From: an uncultured Collinsella sp.
GTDB lineage: Bacteria; Actinomycetota; Coriobacteriia; Coriobacteriales; Coriobacteriaceae
Assembly: GCA_902491895.1 (NCBI GenBank)
Contig: CABUJH010000005.1
Location: forward strand, 1-61,965
Direction: 5' to 3'
DNA length: 61,965 nucleotides
In this document: positions 9,036-16,973 of the stretch, piece after piece
Numbering within the stretch: the first letter of the stretch is position 1
Layout of the letters: every line of letters begins with the position of its first letter
Position numbers and translations under genes: made by a program
Notes under the pieces: model-generated
Database searches by the model: none
What the model saw: the letters and a program-made list of their open reading frames with translations, nothing else
What the model was told of the DNA's origin: nothing

Positions 9036-10322
9036 TTACTGCCTTGCGGCACGATCCAAATGCCGGCGTCCAAACAGCAGCAACGCCGCGGGAACTGCCG
9101 TCACGACCATGCCCGCCCCTACGAGCGTCTGCTGCACGCCAAACGTCGCCGCCAGCCACGGGGCAATCGCCAGCGGCGCCACGCCGGCGAACATGTTGCC
9201 AAAGCCCATGACCGAGTTGACGCGGCCGAGCTGTCCGAGCGGGGCCGTCGTTTGCACGATCGTGTTGTGGAGCGGGTTGACGACGCCCCAGGCCACGCCC
9301 AGGGCAATCTGGCCGACAAGGGCTACGCCCACGTACGGCGTTCCCACGTAGAGCAGGCTTCCCAGACCCACGGACATGAGTGCCACGAGCAGCGTTTTGA
9401 GGCTGACGAAGCGCGGCGGCAAGCGGAGCGCGACCACGGCGCCCAGCACCGCGCCCACACCGCTGGCCGACGAGAGCCAGCCCATCCATTCGACACCGAC
9501 GTGCAGAATATCGCGGTAGAAGAACGACTCCAGTGGATCGAAGGCACCGTAGCCAAAGTTCGAGAGGAAGATGATGCAGAACAGCAGGGCGAGGACGCTA
9601 TTGGTAAAGACCGTCTTGATGCTGGTCGCGAAGGTTGCACGGGTGGATTTACTGGAGTCGGAGCTTTGACTGGCAGTACTTGCCGTTGTGCTGCTATCCG
9701 CGGGAGCACTTTCGCGCGCGGCGACGCGACCTGCTTGCGGCCTAAAGCCCCAACCGGCGACGAGCGCCAGCACTGTAAAGAGCATCATGAGCACAAACAC
9801 CGCACGCGACGACGCAGCAGCTGCGACAAAGCCGCCCAGCGTGGGGCCAACGATGATACTCACGTTTGAGAACATGGCGATGGCGGAGTTGATGTCTTTG
9901 AGCTCGACAGGATCGTCGGTGAGGTAGGCCGGATAGGACGTGGCAATGGGCTGGGCGAACCCCATCACAAAACCCAGGAGCACCGCGCCGAGCAGGACGA
10001 TACCGGTCGCACTGCCAAAGACGAGGATCGCCGCGCCGGTTGCCAGCGTGCTGATGATGCTCAGCAAGAAATGGCGGCGTGGACCCAAAGCGTCAAGCGC
10101 CGCGCCGCCCGCAAAGGACCCCAGGATCACGAAAACGTTCATAAACAGTACGGCCAGCGATGTCGCCACGACCGAGGCATCGTCTGCATAGGTGAGCGTT
10201 CCGATGACGCCGATAAAGTAGCTGGTCTGAAAACCGGTGTAGATGAGAAAGCGCATTGCCACCAGGCGCTTGGCCTGCACGGACAGCGAAGGTTGAGGTT
10301 TTGAGAGAAGAGATGCGAGCAT
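9036..10322 (-). CDS. MFS transporter
   Basis: Inner-membrane transporter of the major facilitator superfamily, 428 residues, with about 12 hydrophobic segments and a Ser/Thr-rich central loop (around residues 205-235) between the two six-helix halves. The ATG at 10322 follows AAGGAG with a 6-base gap; the frame extends 13 codons further but with a poorer site. Motifs such as GGAALDALGPRRHF in the first cytoplasmic loop fit the family. It resembles drug-efflux or MFS proteins of unknown substrate. No regulator or enzyme is coupled to it, so the substrate stays open. Confidence 0.85.
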   Translation of the reverse strand: MLASLLSKPQPSLSVQAKRLVAMRFLIYTGFQTSYFIGVIGTLTYADDASVVATSLAVLFMNVFVILGSFAGGAALDALGPRRHFLLSIISTLATGAAILVFGSATGIVLLGAVLLGFVMGFAQPIATSYPAYLTDDPVELKDINSAIAMFSNVSIIVGPTLGGFVAAAASSRAVFVLMMLFTVLALVAGWGFRPQAGRVAARESAPADSSTTASTASQSSDSSKSTRATFATSIKTVFTNSVLALLFCIIFLSNFGYGAFDPLESFFYRDILHVGVEWMGWLSSASGVGAVLGAVVALRLPPRFVSLKTLLVALMSVGLGSLLYVGTPYVGVALVGQIALGVAWGVVNPLHNTIVQTTAPLGQLGRVNSVMGFGNMFAGVAPLAIAPWLAATFGVQQTLVGAGMVVTAVPAALLLFGRRHLDRAARQ

Positions 10323-10496
10323 GAAGACTCCTTGTTTCATACGAATGCGGACGGCGGGCATTCGCCACCGTCTGTCAAATCAATCAATCCGCATGAAACA
10401 TTAAGGACGCATCAAGCCCCTTCTCTCCGTTTTTCGCCCGTCATGAACTACTTGGTAGATTATAAGACATGTCCCACACATCTACTTAAGCAAAAA

Positions 10497-10529
10497 CCGC
10501 CACAAAGGAGCCTGGCCCCTTTGTGGCGG
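10497..10529. repeat. family C palindromic repeat, copy 3
   Basis: CCGCCACAAAGG ... CCCTTTGTGGCGG. Both outer arms carry a matching change (CCGCC/GGCGG instead of CCACC/GGTGG), so pairing is kept while sequence varies. Confidence 0.7.
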
Positions 10530-10537
10530 AAATGACG

Positions 10538-10587
10538 TTTGCCCAGATAAAACCTGCCAAAATAAACCTGTCCTTTTTTGGCAGGTT
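10538..10587. repeat. family D repeat, copy 1
   Basis: AACCTGCCAAAA ... TTTTGGCAGGTT hairpin with the core AAATAAACCTGTCC. A second copy in the other orientation lies at 52913-52956. Confidence 0.55.
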
Positions 10588-10592
10588 ATGGC

Positions 10593-10708
10593 AGCGCAGC
10601 GAGCCGGTTCCAAGTGCCCCAGGTCGCCCCGAAAGAGGAGCGACGCGTACTTTGGTACGCGAGCGACGGCTTGAGGGGCGAGATGGGGTGCTTGGGGCCG
10701 GCGCAGCG
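10593..10708. repeat. family E long inverted repeat, copy 1
   Basis: An imperfect 116-bp foldback directly after the moaC-mobB stop. Outer arms are GCCGGTTCCAAGTGCCCC-like and the matching GGGGTGCTTGGGGCCGGC; the centre is CGTACTTTGGTACG. It may serve as the 3' end of the molybdopterin transcript. Confidence 0.55.
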
Positions 10709-10715
10709 TCGAGCC

Positions 10716-12017
10716 TTAAAGATGGTCTTGGATGAGATCGCAGATGGCTCGGGCGTCGTTGATGTTGATGGCTCGGGTCGCAAAGCCGGCGTCGAAGGCC
10801 TGACGCGCCAGGGCTTCGTTGCAGGCAAGGGCCAGCGTGTGACCGTCGACCAGGTCGAGCGAGCTCTTGCCGCGCAGACGGTCGACACCGGAGCGCGCGA
10901 CGACAATGTTGTCGAAGCCCTCGGTCTTGTAGCCCTCGATGATCACCACGTCGACATCGTTGTAGCGCGACAGCAGCTCACGCGCGGGCATCTCGTCCTC
11001 CTCGCGCGTGTCGGCGTACTCCGCCCAGCGCGTGGCGCAGATGAGGCCCACGTGTTTGGATCCGGCCTGATGATGGCGCCACGTATCCTTAGCGGGCACA
11101 TCGATATCAAAGCCGTGGTGCCCATGATGCTTGAGCGAGCCCACGCGCAGGCCGCGGCGGGTGAGCTCGGCAATAACCTTCTCGACGAGCGTGGTCTTGC
11201 CCGAGTTTTGGTAGCCGATAAACGCGATCGCGGGGACGGCTGGAGTGGGAGCTGCGGGCGCGACGGCGACGGGTGCGCTCGCGGGCGCGGCACCGTCAGC
11301 GGCCACGGCCTCAACAGCAGCGGCCTGGCGCTCTGCGCGGTCCCATACGCCCGAGCGGCCGCCCTCCTTGTGCAGCAGGCGCACGTCGACGATCTCCATG
11401 CCGCGATCGACGGCCTTGCACATGTCATAGATCGTTAGGCATGCGGCACTCGCGCCGGTCAGGGCCTCCATCTCGATACCCGTCTTGCCAGTCACGCCGG
11501 CCGTAACCAGTACGTGAAAGCCAACCTGCCCGTCCGCGCGCGCCGGCGCCCAGCCCTCGGGCACGTCCTCGGCCGGCGTCCCCGCCGGAGCGATGGGCGC
11601 AATGTCGCACTTGCTCTTGGTAATGAGCAGCGGATGGCACATGGGGATGATGTCGCTCGTGCGCTTGATGGCCATGATGCCCGCCACGCGCGCGCAGGCG
11701 AGCACATCGCCCTTTTTGGCGCGGTCCTGCAGCACCATGGCCTGTGTCTCGGGATGCATGAGGATAGTGCCCTCGGCGATGGCGATGCGATGGGTCTCGG
11801 CCTTGTCGGACACGTCGACCATGCGTACCTCGCCTTTGGCGTCCACATGCGTCAGCTCGTCGCGACGGGCGTCGCGGGCGGGCTCGGTGGCAGCACTGGC
11901 AGTCGGCTGTGCGGACGCGTCGGCGTTACCAGCATTCGCCGCAGCCGTGCCTTTGTGGGCAGACGTCGCGGCCCTGCGAGCGGCCTTGGTGGCATCGGCG
12001 TACCTGCTCTTGGCCAT
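10716..12017 (-). CDS. moaC-mobB: MoaC-MobB fusion, molybdenum cofactor biosynthesis
   Basis: Bifunctional cytoplasmic protein of 433 residues. After a low-complexity Ala-rich start (1-50), residues 55-225 are MoaC (cyclic pyranopterin monophosphate synthase), with MCHPLLITK (126-134), GIEMEALTG (180-188) and DMCKAVDRGMEI (198-209). An Ala/Pro linker (about 230-262) joins it to MobB, a GTP-binding partner of molybdenum guanine dinucleotide synthesis, with the P-loop GYQNSGKTT (268-276). The ATG at 12017 follows GGAGG; moaA ends 4 bp upstream, so the two form an operon. The two genes together convert GTP to cPMP and help load the finished cofactor. The other Moa, Moe and MobA proteins are not in the window. 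Confidence 0.92.
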   Translation of the reverse strand: MAKSRYADATKAARRAATSAHKGTAAANAGNADASAQPTASAATEPARDARRDELTHVDAKGEVRMVDVSDKAETHRIAIAEGTILMHPETQAMVLQDRAKKGDVLACARVAGIMAIKRTSDIIPMCHPLLITKSKCDIAPIAPAGTPAEDVPEGWAPARADGQVGFHVLVTAGVTGKTGIEMEALTGASAACLTIYDMCKAVDRGMEIVDVRLLHKEGGRSGVWDRAERQAAAVEAVAADGAAPASAPVAVAPAAPTPAVPAIAFIGYQNSGKTTLVEKVIAELTRRGLRVGSLKHHGHHGFDIDVPAKDTWRHHQAGSKHVGLICATRWAEYADTREEDEMPARELLSRYNDVDVVIIEGYKTEGFDNIVVARSGVDRLRGKSSLDLVDGHTLALACNEALARQAFDAGFATRAININDARAICDLIQDHL

Positions 12018-12021
12018 ATGA

Positions 12022-13077
12022 TCATCCTCCGATTTGGGACATAAATCGTTGCGTGCCCTCAATTATCGCGTGTTCCTGCGGTTTGTGGGCCACGGCATCG
12101 CGCCAAATCGAAAGTACCTGCATATCATCACCACGGCGCAGGGCGTCGCGCACCGAATACTCGGCATCACTGAACAGGCACGGACGCACGTTGCCATCGG
12201 CCGTCAGGCGCAGACGGTTGCAATTCGCACAAAAATGGTTGGACATGGCGCTAATGAAACCGACCGTTCCCGTCGCGCCAGGAAAGTGCCAATAGCGCGC
12301 AGGGCCCGCGCCGGCAGGAGCGTCGTTGATGTCGAGCGGCTCGAGCTCGCCCAGCCCCGCCGCGGCTGCCCCGGCATTGATGCGCGCCCGCAGCTCGTCA
12401 CTCGGCACGGTGTCGCTCGCGTCCCACAGCTCGGGATTGAGCGCGGGCGCGTGAGGGTCTACGGCACAATGCGAGCTCGTGTGCTCGTCGCCGATGGGCA
12501 TGTATTCGATAAATCGCAGGTGGATGGGGCGGTCGAGCGTGAGTCGCGCGAGGGCCGCCACATCCTGGTTGAGCCGGCGCACCACAACGCAGTTGACCTT
12601 AACGGGCTCAAAGCCCCAAGCCAGCGCCGCATCGATGCCAGCCATGGTCTGCTCGAGCCGACCCAGGCGCGTGATCTTTCCAAAGAGCGTAGGGTCGAGT
12701 GTGTCGAGCGAAATGTTGACGCGGTTAAGCCCGGCATCTTTGAGCTGCGGTGCCAGCTTGGGCAGCAGGGCGCCATTGGTGGTAAGCGAGATGTCCTCGA
12801 TCTGCGGAATCGCGCGGATGTCGCGAATGAGCGGAATAATACGGCGGCTGACCAGCGGCTCGCCACCCGTCAGGCGCACGCGGCGAATGCCCTCCCCCGC
12901 CACCAGGCGCACAAAGCGGGCGATTTCCTCGGCGCTGAGCAGCTCGTCGTGCGCGCGGGGCGCCACGCCATCGACCGGCATGCAATAGATGCAGCGGAAA
13001 TTGCACTTGTCGGTAACGGCAATGCGCAGGTAGTTGATATCGCGGCCAAAACCGTCATGTTGCACGTGCCCGTCCAC
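12022..13077 (-). CDS. moaA: GTP 3',8-cyclase MoaA (radical SAM)
   Basis: Catalyses the first step of molybdopterin synthesis, the rearrangement of GTP to (8S)-3',8-cyclo-7,8-dihydroguanosine triphosphate, together with MoaC. 351 residues. The radical-SAM cluster motif CNFRCIYC gives Cys25, Cys29 and Cys32; the C-terminal substrate-binding cluster is CANCNRLRLTADGNVRPC with Cys283, Cys286 and Cys300. The start is a GTG at 13077 after GGGAGG; an ATG further in would remove conserved sequence. First gene of a two-gene operon with moaC-mobB. The length is normal for the family. Confidence 0.95.
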   Translation of the reverse strand: MDGHVQHDGFGRDINYLRIAVTDKCNFRCIYCMPVDGVAPRAHDELLSAEEIARFVRLVAGEGIRRVRLTGGEPLVSRRIIPLIRDIRAIPQIEDISLTTNGALLPKLAPQLKDAGLNRVNISLDTLDPTLFGKITRLGRLEQTMAGIDAALAWGFEPVKVNCVVVRRLNQDVAALARLTLDRPIHLRFIEYMPIGDEHTSSHCAVDPHAPALNPELWDASDTVPSDELRARINAGAAAAGLGELEPLDINDAPAGAGPARYWHFPGATGTVGFISAMSNHFCANCNRLRLTADGNVRPCLFSDAEYSVRDALRRGDDMQVLSIWRDAVAHKPQEHAIIEGTQRFMSQIGG

Positions 13078-13210
13078 GCAGCCCTCCCCTCACGCGGCGT
13101 TTTATTCTTCGGAAAACATAATACCCCACGAGAGAATCATGCCGACACCCGTACGACAGGACAGGTCGCTTCGAGCAAAACGGACTTTCCAAGCCCATCC
13201 TCAGCACAGA

Positions 13211-13269
13211 CCATCACAACATTCGATGCTTTTCCCGTTTTTAGCGAAAAACGTCGAATGTTGTGATGG
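13211..13269. repeat. family A palindromic repeat, copy 2 (59 bp)
   Basis: CCATCACAACATTCGA ... TCGAATGTTGTGATGG with an inner CGTTTTT/AAAAACG pair. It lies downstream of the nuclease-fold gene. Confidence 0.78.
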
Positions 13270-13310
13270 TTTGCCTGCCCACGGCACCCCGCAGAAGGAC
13301 CAAAGCGCCC

Positions 13311-14348
13311 CTAAAGGCCGCCGTCCCAGTGTCGAATCACGAATTCTCGCAGGTCGTTCTGACGTTTCTGGAACACCTCGCTCCGGTCGCACTTGAGACC
13401 CATAGCGAGCGCGATGGCGTTCATCGCCCGGTGCAATTGCAGCTGATGGGCAAACTGAGTCCCGGTGAGAACGATCATGCTAAAGCCCAGCGCGCTCAGC
13501 ACGGCCATACGCTCCGCATCCGACGCGCTGCGCTGTTTATCAAGATGGTCCGAGCCGTTGTATTCAATCCCCGTACCGCTCGCAGGCGCATATACGTCGA
13601 TCTCGAAATACCCAGCCTTTGCGAGATACTTGAACTCGTTGGGAACATCGACCCGATGGTTGAGCTCAATCTTGGCGTATCCCAGCCCGCCCTGGGAACG
13701 TTTTGCTACGACCATGATTGCGGTGGCCGTCTCCATGGGCGACCGCGCGCCATCGTGCACGCGCTTGAGCACGGCGGCCGCGCGTATAGCCCCCTGACGA
13801 GATCGATTCTCGTTGCAATAAGCAATCAAGTCGGCAACGGTATACCTCTGCCCCATCTCGATATAATCGACTGTCGACAGATGATTCAAATGGTATCGGG
13901 CACAGATTTCGTAGCCATATTCCAGCTGCTCGGGTTCGCTCATCCACGAACCCGCTTGGACAAAGCACATGGCCTCATCAACCACCAGAAGGCCCTCTGC
14001 CACCTCGATAAGATGGCCTGGAGGCACCGGCGCCCCAAACACGTGGCACCTAAATCCAGCCGGCGTCGAGCGCTCAAAATCGAAGTTGACGAGCGTGTCG
14101 ACATGATCGAGCTCTTCTCGTGGAATACCGAGCGAAACCAGATAGTCGGCAACGATCCCGACTGCCGTTGAAGCCCTCAGCCCCTTGGCATCGAGTCCTA
14201 ATTTGGGCAAGCTCGCGGTCGGCTCCGCATCGTTAGCAAGCGAGTCCTCATCGTATAGGCTGCTTGCTCGCGAGGGCGGCTCGGACGGGCGCGCCACGTT
14301 GTGGTACAGCCAGGCAGTCTTATGGGACAGGACGATCGGCAGGTCCAT
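13311..14348 (-). CDS. protein with a C-terminal DUF559/Vsr-like nuclease fold
   Basis: 345 residues; I recognise only the C-terminal third. Residues about 225-310 read as a restriction-endonuclease-like core: YFEIDVYAP, then GIEYNGSDHLDK, then a helix with DAERMAVLSALGF and the strand SMIVLTG, as in DUF559/Vsr-type proteins (Asp/Glu on neighbouring strands, E-x-D-G-x-x-H variant). The N-terminal part resembles the DNA-binding and AbiEi-like halves of such proteins only in general layout. ATG at 14348 follows GGAGGG. No signal peptide or membrane segment. Family A repeats lie on both sides of the gene. The function is unknown; a role in DNA repair, defence or as an antitoxin is possible but not supported. 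Confidence 0.6.
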   Translation of the reverse strand: MDLPIVLSHKTAWLYHNVARPSEPPSRASSLYDEDSLANDAEPTASLPKLGLDAKGLRASTAVGIVADYLVSLGIPREELDHVDTLVNFDFERSTPAGFRCHVFGAPVPPGHLIEVAEGLLVVDEAMCFVQAGSWMSEPEQLEYGYEICARYHLNHLSTVDYIEMGQRYTVADLIAYCNENRSRQGAIRAAAVLKRVHDGARSPMETATAIMVVAKRSQGGLGYAKIELNHRVDVPNEFKYLAKAGYFEIDVYAPASGTGIEYNGSDHLDKQRSASDAERMAVLSALGFSMIVLTGTQFAHQLQLHRAMNAIALAMGLKCDRSEVFQKRQNDLREFVIRHWDGGL

Positions 14349-14452
14349 GAGCCCTCCAATGAAGTCGGATAACCAACCTTATTCCCCTGCCCACGGGTCC
14401 GCACACCTTCGTGCGCAAGAAAGCGATTCCACCCGTTCGAGTGGCAGAAAAC

Positions 14453-14511
14453 CCATCACAACATTCGATGCTTTTCCCGATTTTGGCAAAAAACGGCGAA
14501 TGTTGTGATGG
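14453..14511. repeat. family A palindromic repeat, copy 3 (59 bp)
   Basis: Outer arms as in copy 2 (CCATCACAACATTCGA and CGAATGTTGTGATGG), with the same TGCTTTTCCCG inside. It is in the same orientation as copy 2 and on the other side of the nuclease-fold gene. Confidence 0.78.
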
Positions 14512-14593
14512 TTTGAGGCGAGGTGAGGGGCACAGAGGGCCAAAGCATCGTGCTTGGAGCGTGACTTTTTTCGCCCAGTCGTCATCACAAACC

Positions 14594-14629
14594 TTGACTC
14601 TACAATCGTTGTAGGGTTTTCACTACACT
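14594..14629 (+). promoter_or_regulatory. MerR-type promoter and operator of the MATE gene
   Basis: TTGACT (14594-14599) is followed by the perfect palindrome CTACAA-TCG-TTGTAG (14600-14614), then AGGGTTTT and weak -10 candidates (TTCACT at 19-base spacing, TACACT further on). An operator between widely spaced promoter elements is the hallmark of MerR-family control, and a MerR gene is two genes downstream. Confidence 0.5.
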
Positions 14630-14666
14630 GGTAGCTAAATGAACCAATCCAGAAAGTGCCCCGCCC

Positions 14667-16013
14667 ATGGAACACGACCTCACACGCGGCAATGTCCTCA
14701 AGACCATCGCGGTCTTTGCCCTGCCTTATATGCTCTCGTACTTTTTGCAGATGCTCTACGGCATGGCCGACCTGTACATGATGGGGCAGTTTAGCGGCGC
14801 TGCCGGCATCACCGCCGTGGGCAATGGCGCGCAGACGCTCTATATCATTACCGTGACGCTCGTGGGCCTGGCAATGGGAACGACGGTCATCGTCGGCCAC
14901 GCCGTGGGCTCGCGTCGCTTCGACCGCGCCGAGACCGCCATCGGCAACACCATCACGCTCTTTATGGGTGTCTCGGTGGTGCTGGCCGCTGTCCTGCTCG
15001 CACTGTGCCCGCAAATCGTGGCACTCATTGGCACGCCTGCCGAGGCGGTCGAAGGCACCGCCGCCTACCTGCGTATCTGCTTTGTCGGCATTCCCTTTAT
15101 CGCCGCATACAACATCCTCTCGGCCATCTTTCGCGGCCTGGGCGATTCGCGCTCGCCCATGTACGTGATCGGCGTGGCATGCATCATCAACATCGCGCTC
15201 GACTTTCTGCTTATCGGCCACATGGGGCTCGGCCCCGTGGGCGCGGCGCTCGGCACGGTAACCGCCCAGACGGCCAGCGTTGCCCTCGCACTCGTGTGGC
15301 TCAAGAGCCGGCGCACGAACATCCACGTTAAGCGCAGCGACCTGCGCCCCCAGCCCGAGGTGCTCGGCAGCATTCTTAAGATCGGCGTACCTGTGGCCGT
15401 GCAGGACGGCTGCATCCAGGTGGCGTTTATGTTTATCACCGTCATCGCCAACCACCGAGGGCTCGTCGACGCCGCCGCCGTGGGCCTGGTCGAGAAGATG
15501 ATCAGCTTTTTGTTCATTGTTCCGAGTTCCATGGGCGCCACCGTCAGCGCGCTCACGGCGCAAAACGCCGGTGCAGGAAAGGGCGGTCGTGCGCGTCAGG
15601 TACTCAAGGATGCCATGACGATCTCGGTGGTGTACGGCTGTCTGATCACGGTGCTGATGTGGCTGGTGGCGCCGGCGTTTATCGGCTTTTTTGCCAAGGA
15701 CCCCGCGGTGGTCGCGGCCGGTACCGGCTATATGCACAGTTATATTTTCGACGCAATCTTTGCCGGCATCCACATTTGCTTTAGCGGCTTTTTCGCTGCA
15801 TACGGCAAGAGCTACATCGGCTTTGCGCACAACGTGCTGGCCGTGGCGCTCATTCGCGTACCCGGCGCGTGGCTGCTGTCGAACGCCTATTCCGACACGC
15901 TGTTTCCCATGGGCATCGCTTCGCCGTGCGGATCAATTTTGTCGGCAGTCATCTGTGTTGTCGCGTTTACCGTGCTCAACCGGCGTGGGGCTTTTGACAA
16001 GTTGGTAGCGTAG
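14667..16013 (+). CDS. MATE-family multidrug/metabolite exporter
   Basis: Inner-membrane antiporter of 448 residues with 12 predicted helices in two MatE halves (about 15-175 and 240-400). The start MEHDLTRGNVLKTIAVFALPYMLSYFLQMLYGMAD is typical of the DinF/NorM-like branch common in Gram-positive gut bacteria. Such proteins export cationic drugs or metabolites using a sodium or proton gradient; the substrate here is unknown. The promoter holds a MerR-type operator and the next gene encodes a MerR regulator 54 bp downstream on the same strand, so drug-inducible control is likely. Confidence 0.9.
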   Translation: MEHDLTRGNVLKTIAVFALPYMLSYFLQMLYGMADLYMMGQFSGAAGITAVGNGAQTLYIITVTLVGLAMGTTVIVGHAVGSRRFDRAETAIGNTITLFMGVSVVLAAVLLALCPQIVALIGTPAEAVEGTAAYLRICFVGIPFIAAYNILSAIFRGLGDSRSPMYVIGVACIINIALDFLLIGHMGLGPVGAALGTVTAQTASVALALVWLKSRRTNIHVKRSDLRPQPEVLGSILKIGVPVAVQDGCIQVAFMFITVIANHRGLVDAAAVGLVEKMISFLFIVPSSMGATVSALTAQNAGAGKGGRARQVLKDAMTISVVYGCLITVLMWLVAPAFIGFFAKDPAVVAAGTGYMHSYIFDAIFAGIHICFSGFFAAYGKSYIGFAHNVLAVALIRVPGAWLLSNAYSDTLFPMGIASPCGSILSAVICVVAFTVLNRRGAFDKLVA

Positions 16014-16067
16014 CGGGGCAACGCAAGCCTGGCGCCCCTCCCCGACCCTATTGAAAGGAGCGGTCCT

Positions 16068-16916
16068 GTGATCGACATGCCAAGTGAACATACCGAGGGC
16101 CTGCTCCGCATTGGCGAGGTGGCACGCCTGTTTAACCTGAGCGTGGGCACGTTGCGCCATTACGAACAGATGGGCCTACTGGACCCGGCGCACATCGATC
16201 CGGCGAGCGGGTACCGCTACTACGGATCGCGGCAGCTCTCCACCCTCAATACCATCAGCCACCTGCGCGTTCTCGATTTGTCACTCGCGCAAATCCGTGA
16301 TTTTGTGACCACGCGCGATGTGGACCTTATGCAGCGGCAGCTGGCTCAGCAGCAGGAGCTCATCGAGCGCAAGCGCCGCGAGCTCGAACGCGTGTCGCGC
16401 AAGATCGATAACCGGCTTGCGCTGCTTCACGATGCCCTGAACACCAAGCTCGACACCATTTGCACAATCGATGCGCCCGAACTTCGCTGCGCCGTGCTGC
16501 GCGAACGCGTCAATCCTACCGACGCCTATGCGCTGGAGTGGCAGATTCGTCAATTGCAGAAGGGGCAGCACGAGACCTTTGTCTTCTTGGGCAACTTGGG
16601 CGTTGGGATCAGCGCCGAGCGCCTCGCCGCCGGCGACTTTGACGGCTACGACGAGGTCTTTTTGCTGCTCGATAACACCGATGATTACGTGGGCGACGTC
16701 GAGACGCGGCCCGCCGCGCGATGCCTGACCATAAGCTTCCGCGGCACGCACGGGCAGGCAGGCACGCGCTATGAGCAGCTGCTCGGCTATATGCGCGAGC
16801 GCAACCTGACACCCGCCGGGCCCTCGCGCGAGATCGCCCTGATCGACGACATCATCAGCGACGACCCCACAACCTACGTGACACAGATCACGGTGCCGAT
16901 TGCCCCAGCAAAGTAA
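16068..16916 (+). CDS. MerR-family regulator with GyrI-like effector domain
   Basis: Transcription factor of 282 residues. The winged HTH is at about 12-80 (LRIGEVARLFNLSVGTLRHYEQMGLLDPAHIDPASGYRYY), a coiled-coil dimer helix at about 85-130 (rich in Gln, Glu, Arg), and the rest reads as a GyrI/BmrR-type small-molecule-binding domain. The GTG at 16068 follows AAAGGAG; an ATG three codons later is an alternative. Proteins of this build activate efflux genes when they bind a drug, which fits the MATE gene just upstream and the MerR-type promoter in front of it. Confidence 0.88.
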   Translation: MIDMPSEHTEGLLRIGEVARLFNLSVGTLRHYEQMGLLDPAHIDPASGYRYYGSRQLSTLNTISHLRVLDLSLAQIRDFVTTRDVDLMQRQLAQQQELIERKRRELERVSRKIDNRLALLHDALNTKLDTICTIDAPELRCAVLRERVNPTDAYALEWQIRQLQKGQHETFVFLGNLGVGISAERLAAGDFDGYDEVFLLLDNTDDYVGDVETRPAARCLTISFRGTHGQAGTRYEQLLGYMRERNLTPAGPSREIALIDDIISDDPTTYVTQITVPIAPAK

Positions 16917-16954
16917 GAACCGCCCGGAAGACATCGTGCTTCCGGGCGGTTCTT
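16915..16954. terminator. bidirectional terminator between the merR-type gene and ligA
   Basis: Perfect 16-bp arms AAGAACCGCCCGGAAG and CTTCCGGGCGGTTCTT, with T-rich sequence on both exits. It serves the convergent regulator and ligA genes. Confidence 0.88.
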
Positions 16955-16973
16955 CAATTTGACTATTGATGCA

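Larger units (their letters stand above)
14349..14666. other. intergenic region between the nuclease-fold gene and the MATE gene
   Basis: 318 bp between divergently read genes. It holds the family A repeat copy 3 and a MerR-type promoter/operator (own entries). Nothing else is recognisable. Confidence 0.6.

Noticed and set aside
14379..15830. 483-codon minus-strand frame opposite the MATE gene
   Set aside because: Low-complexity Ala/His/Arg/Asp composition; the plus-strand MATE protein is clear.
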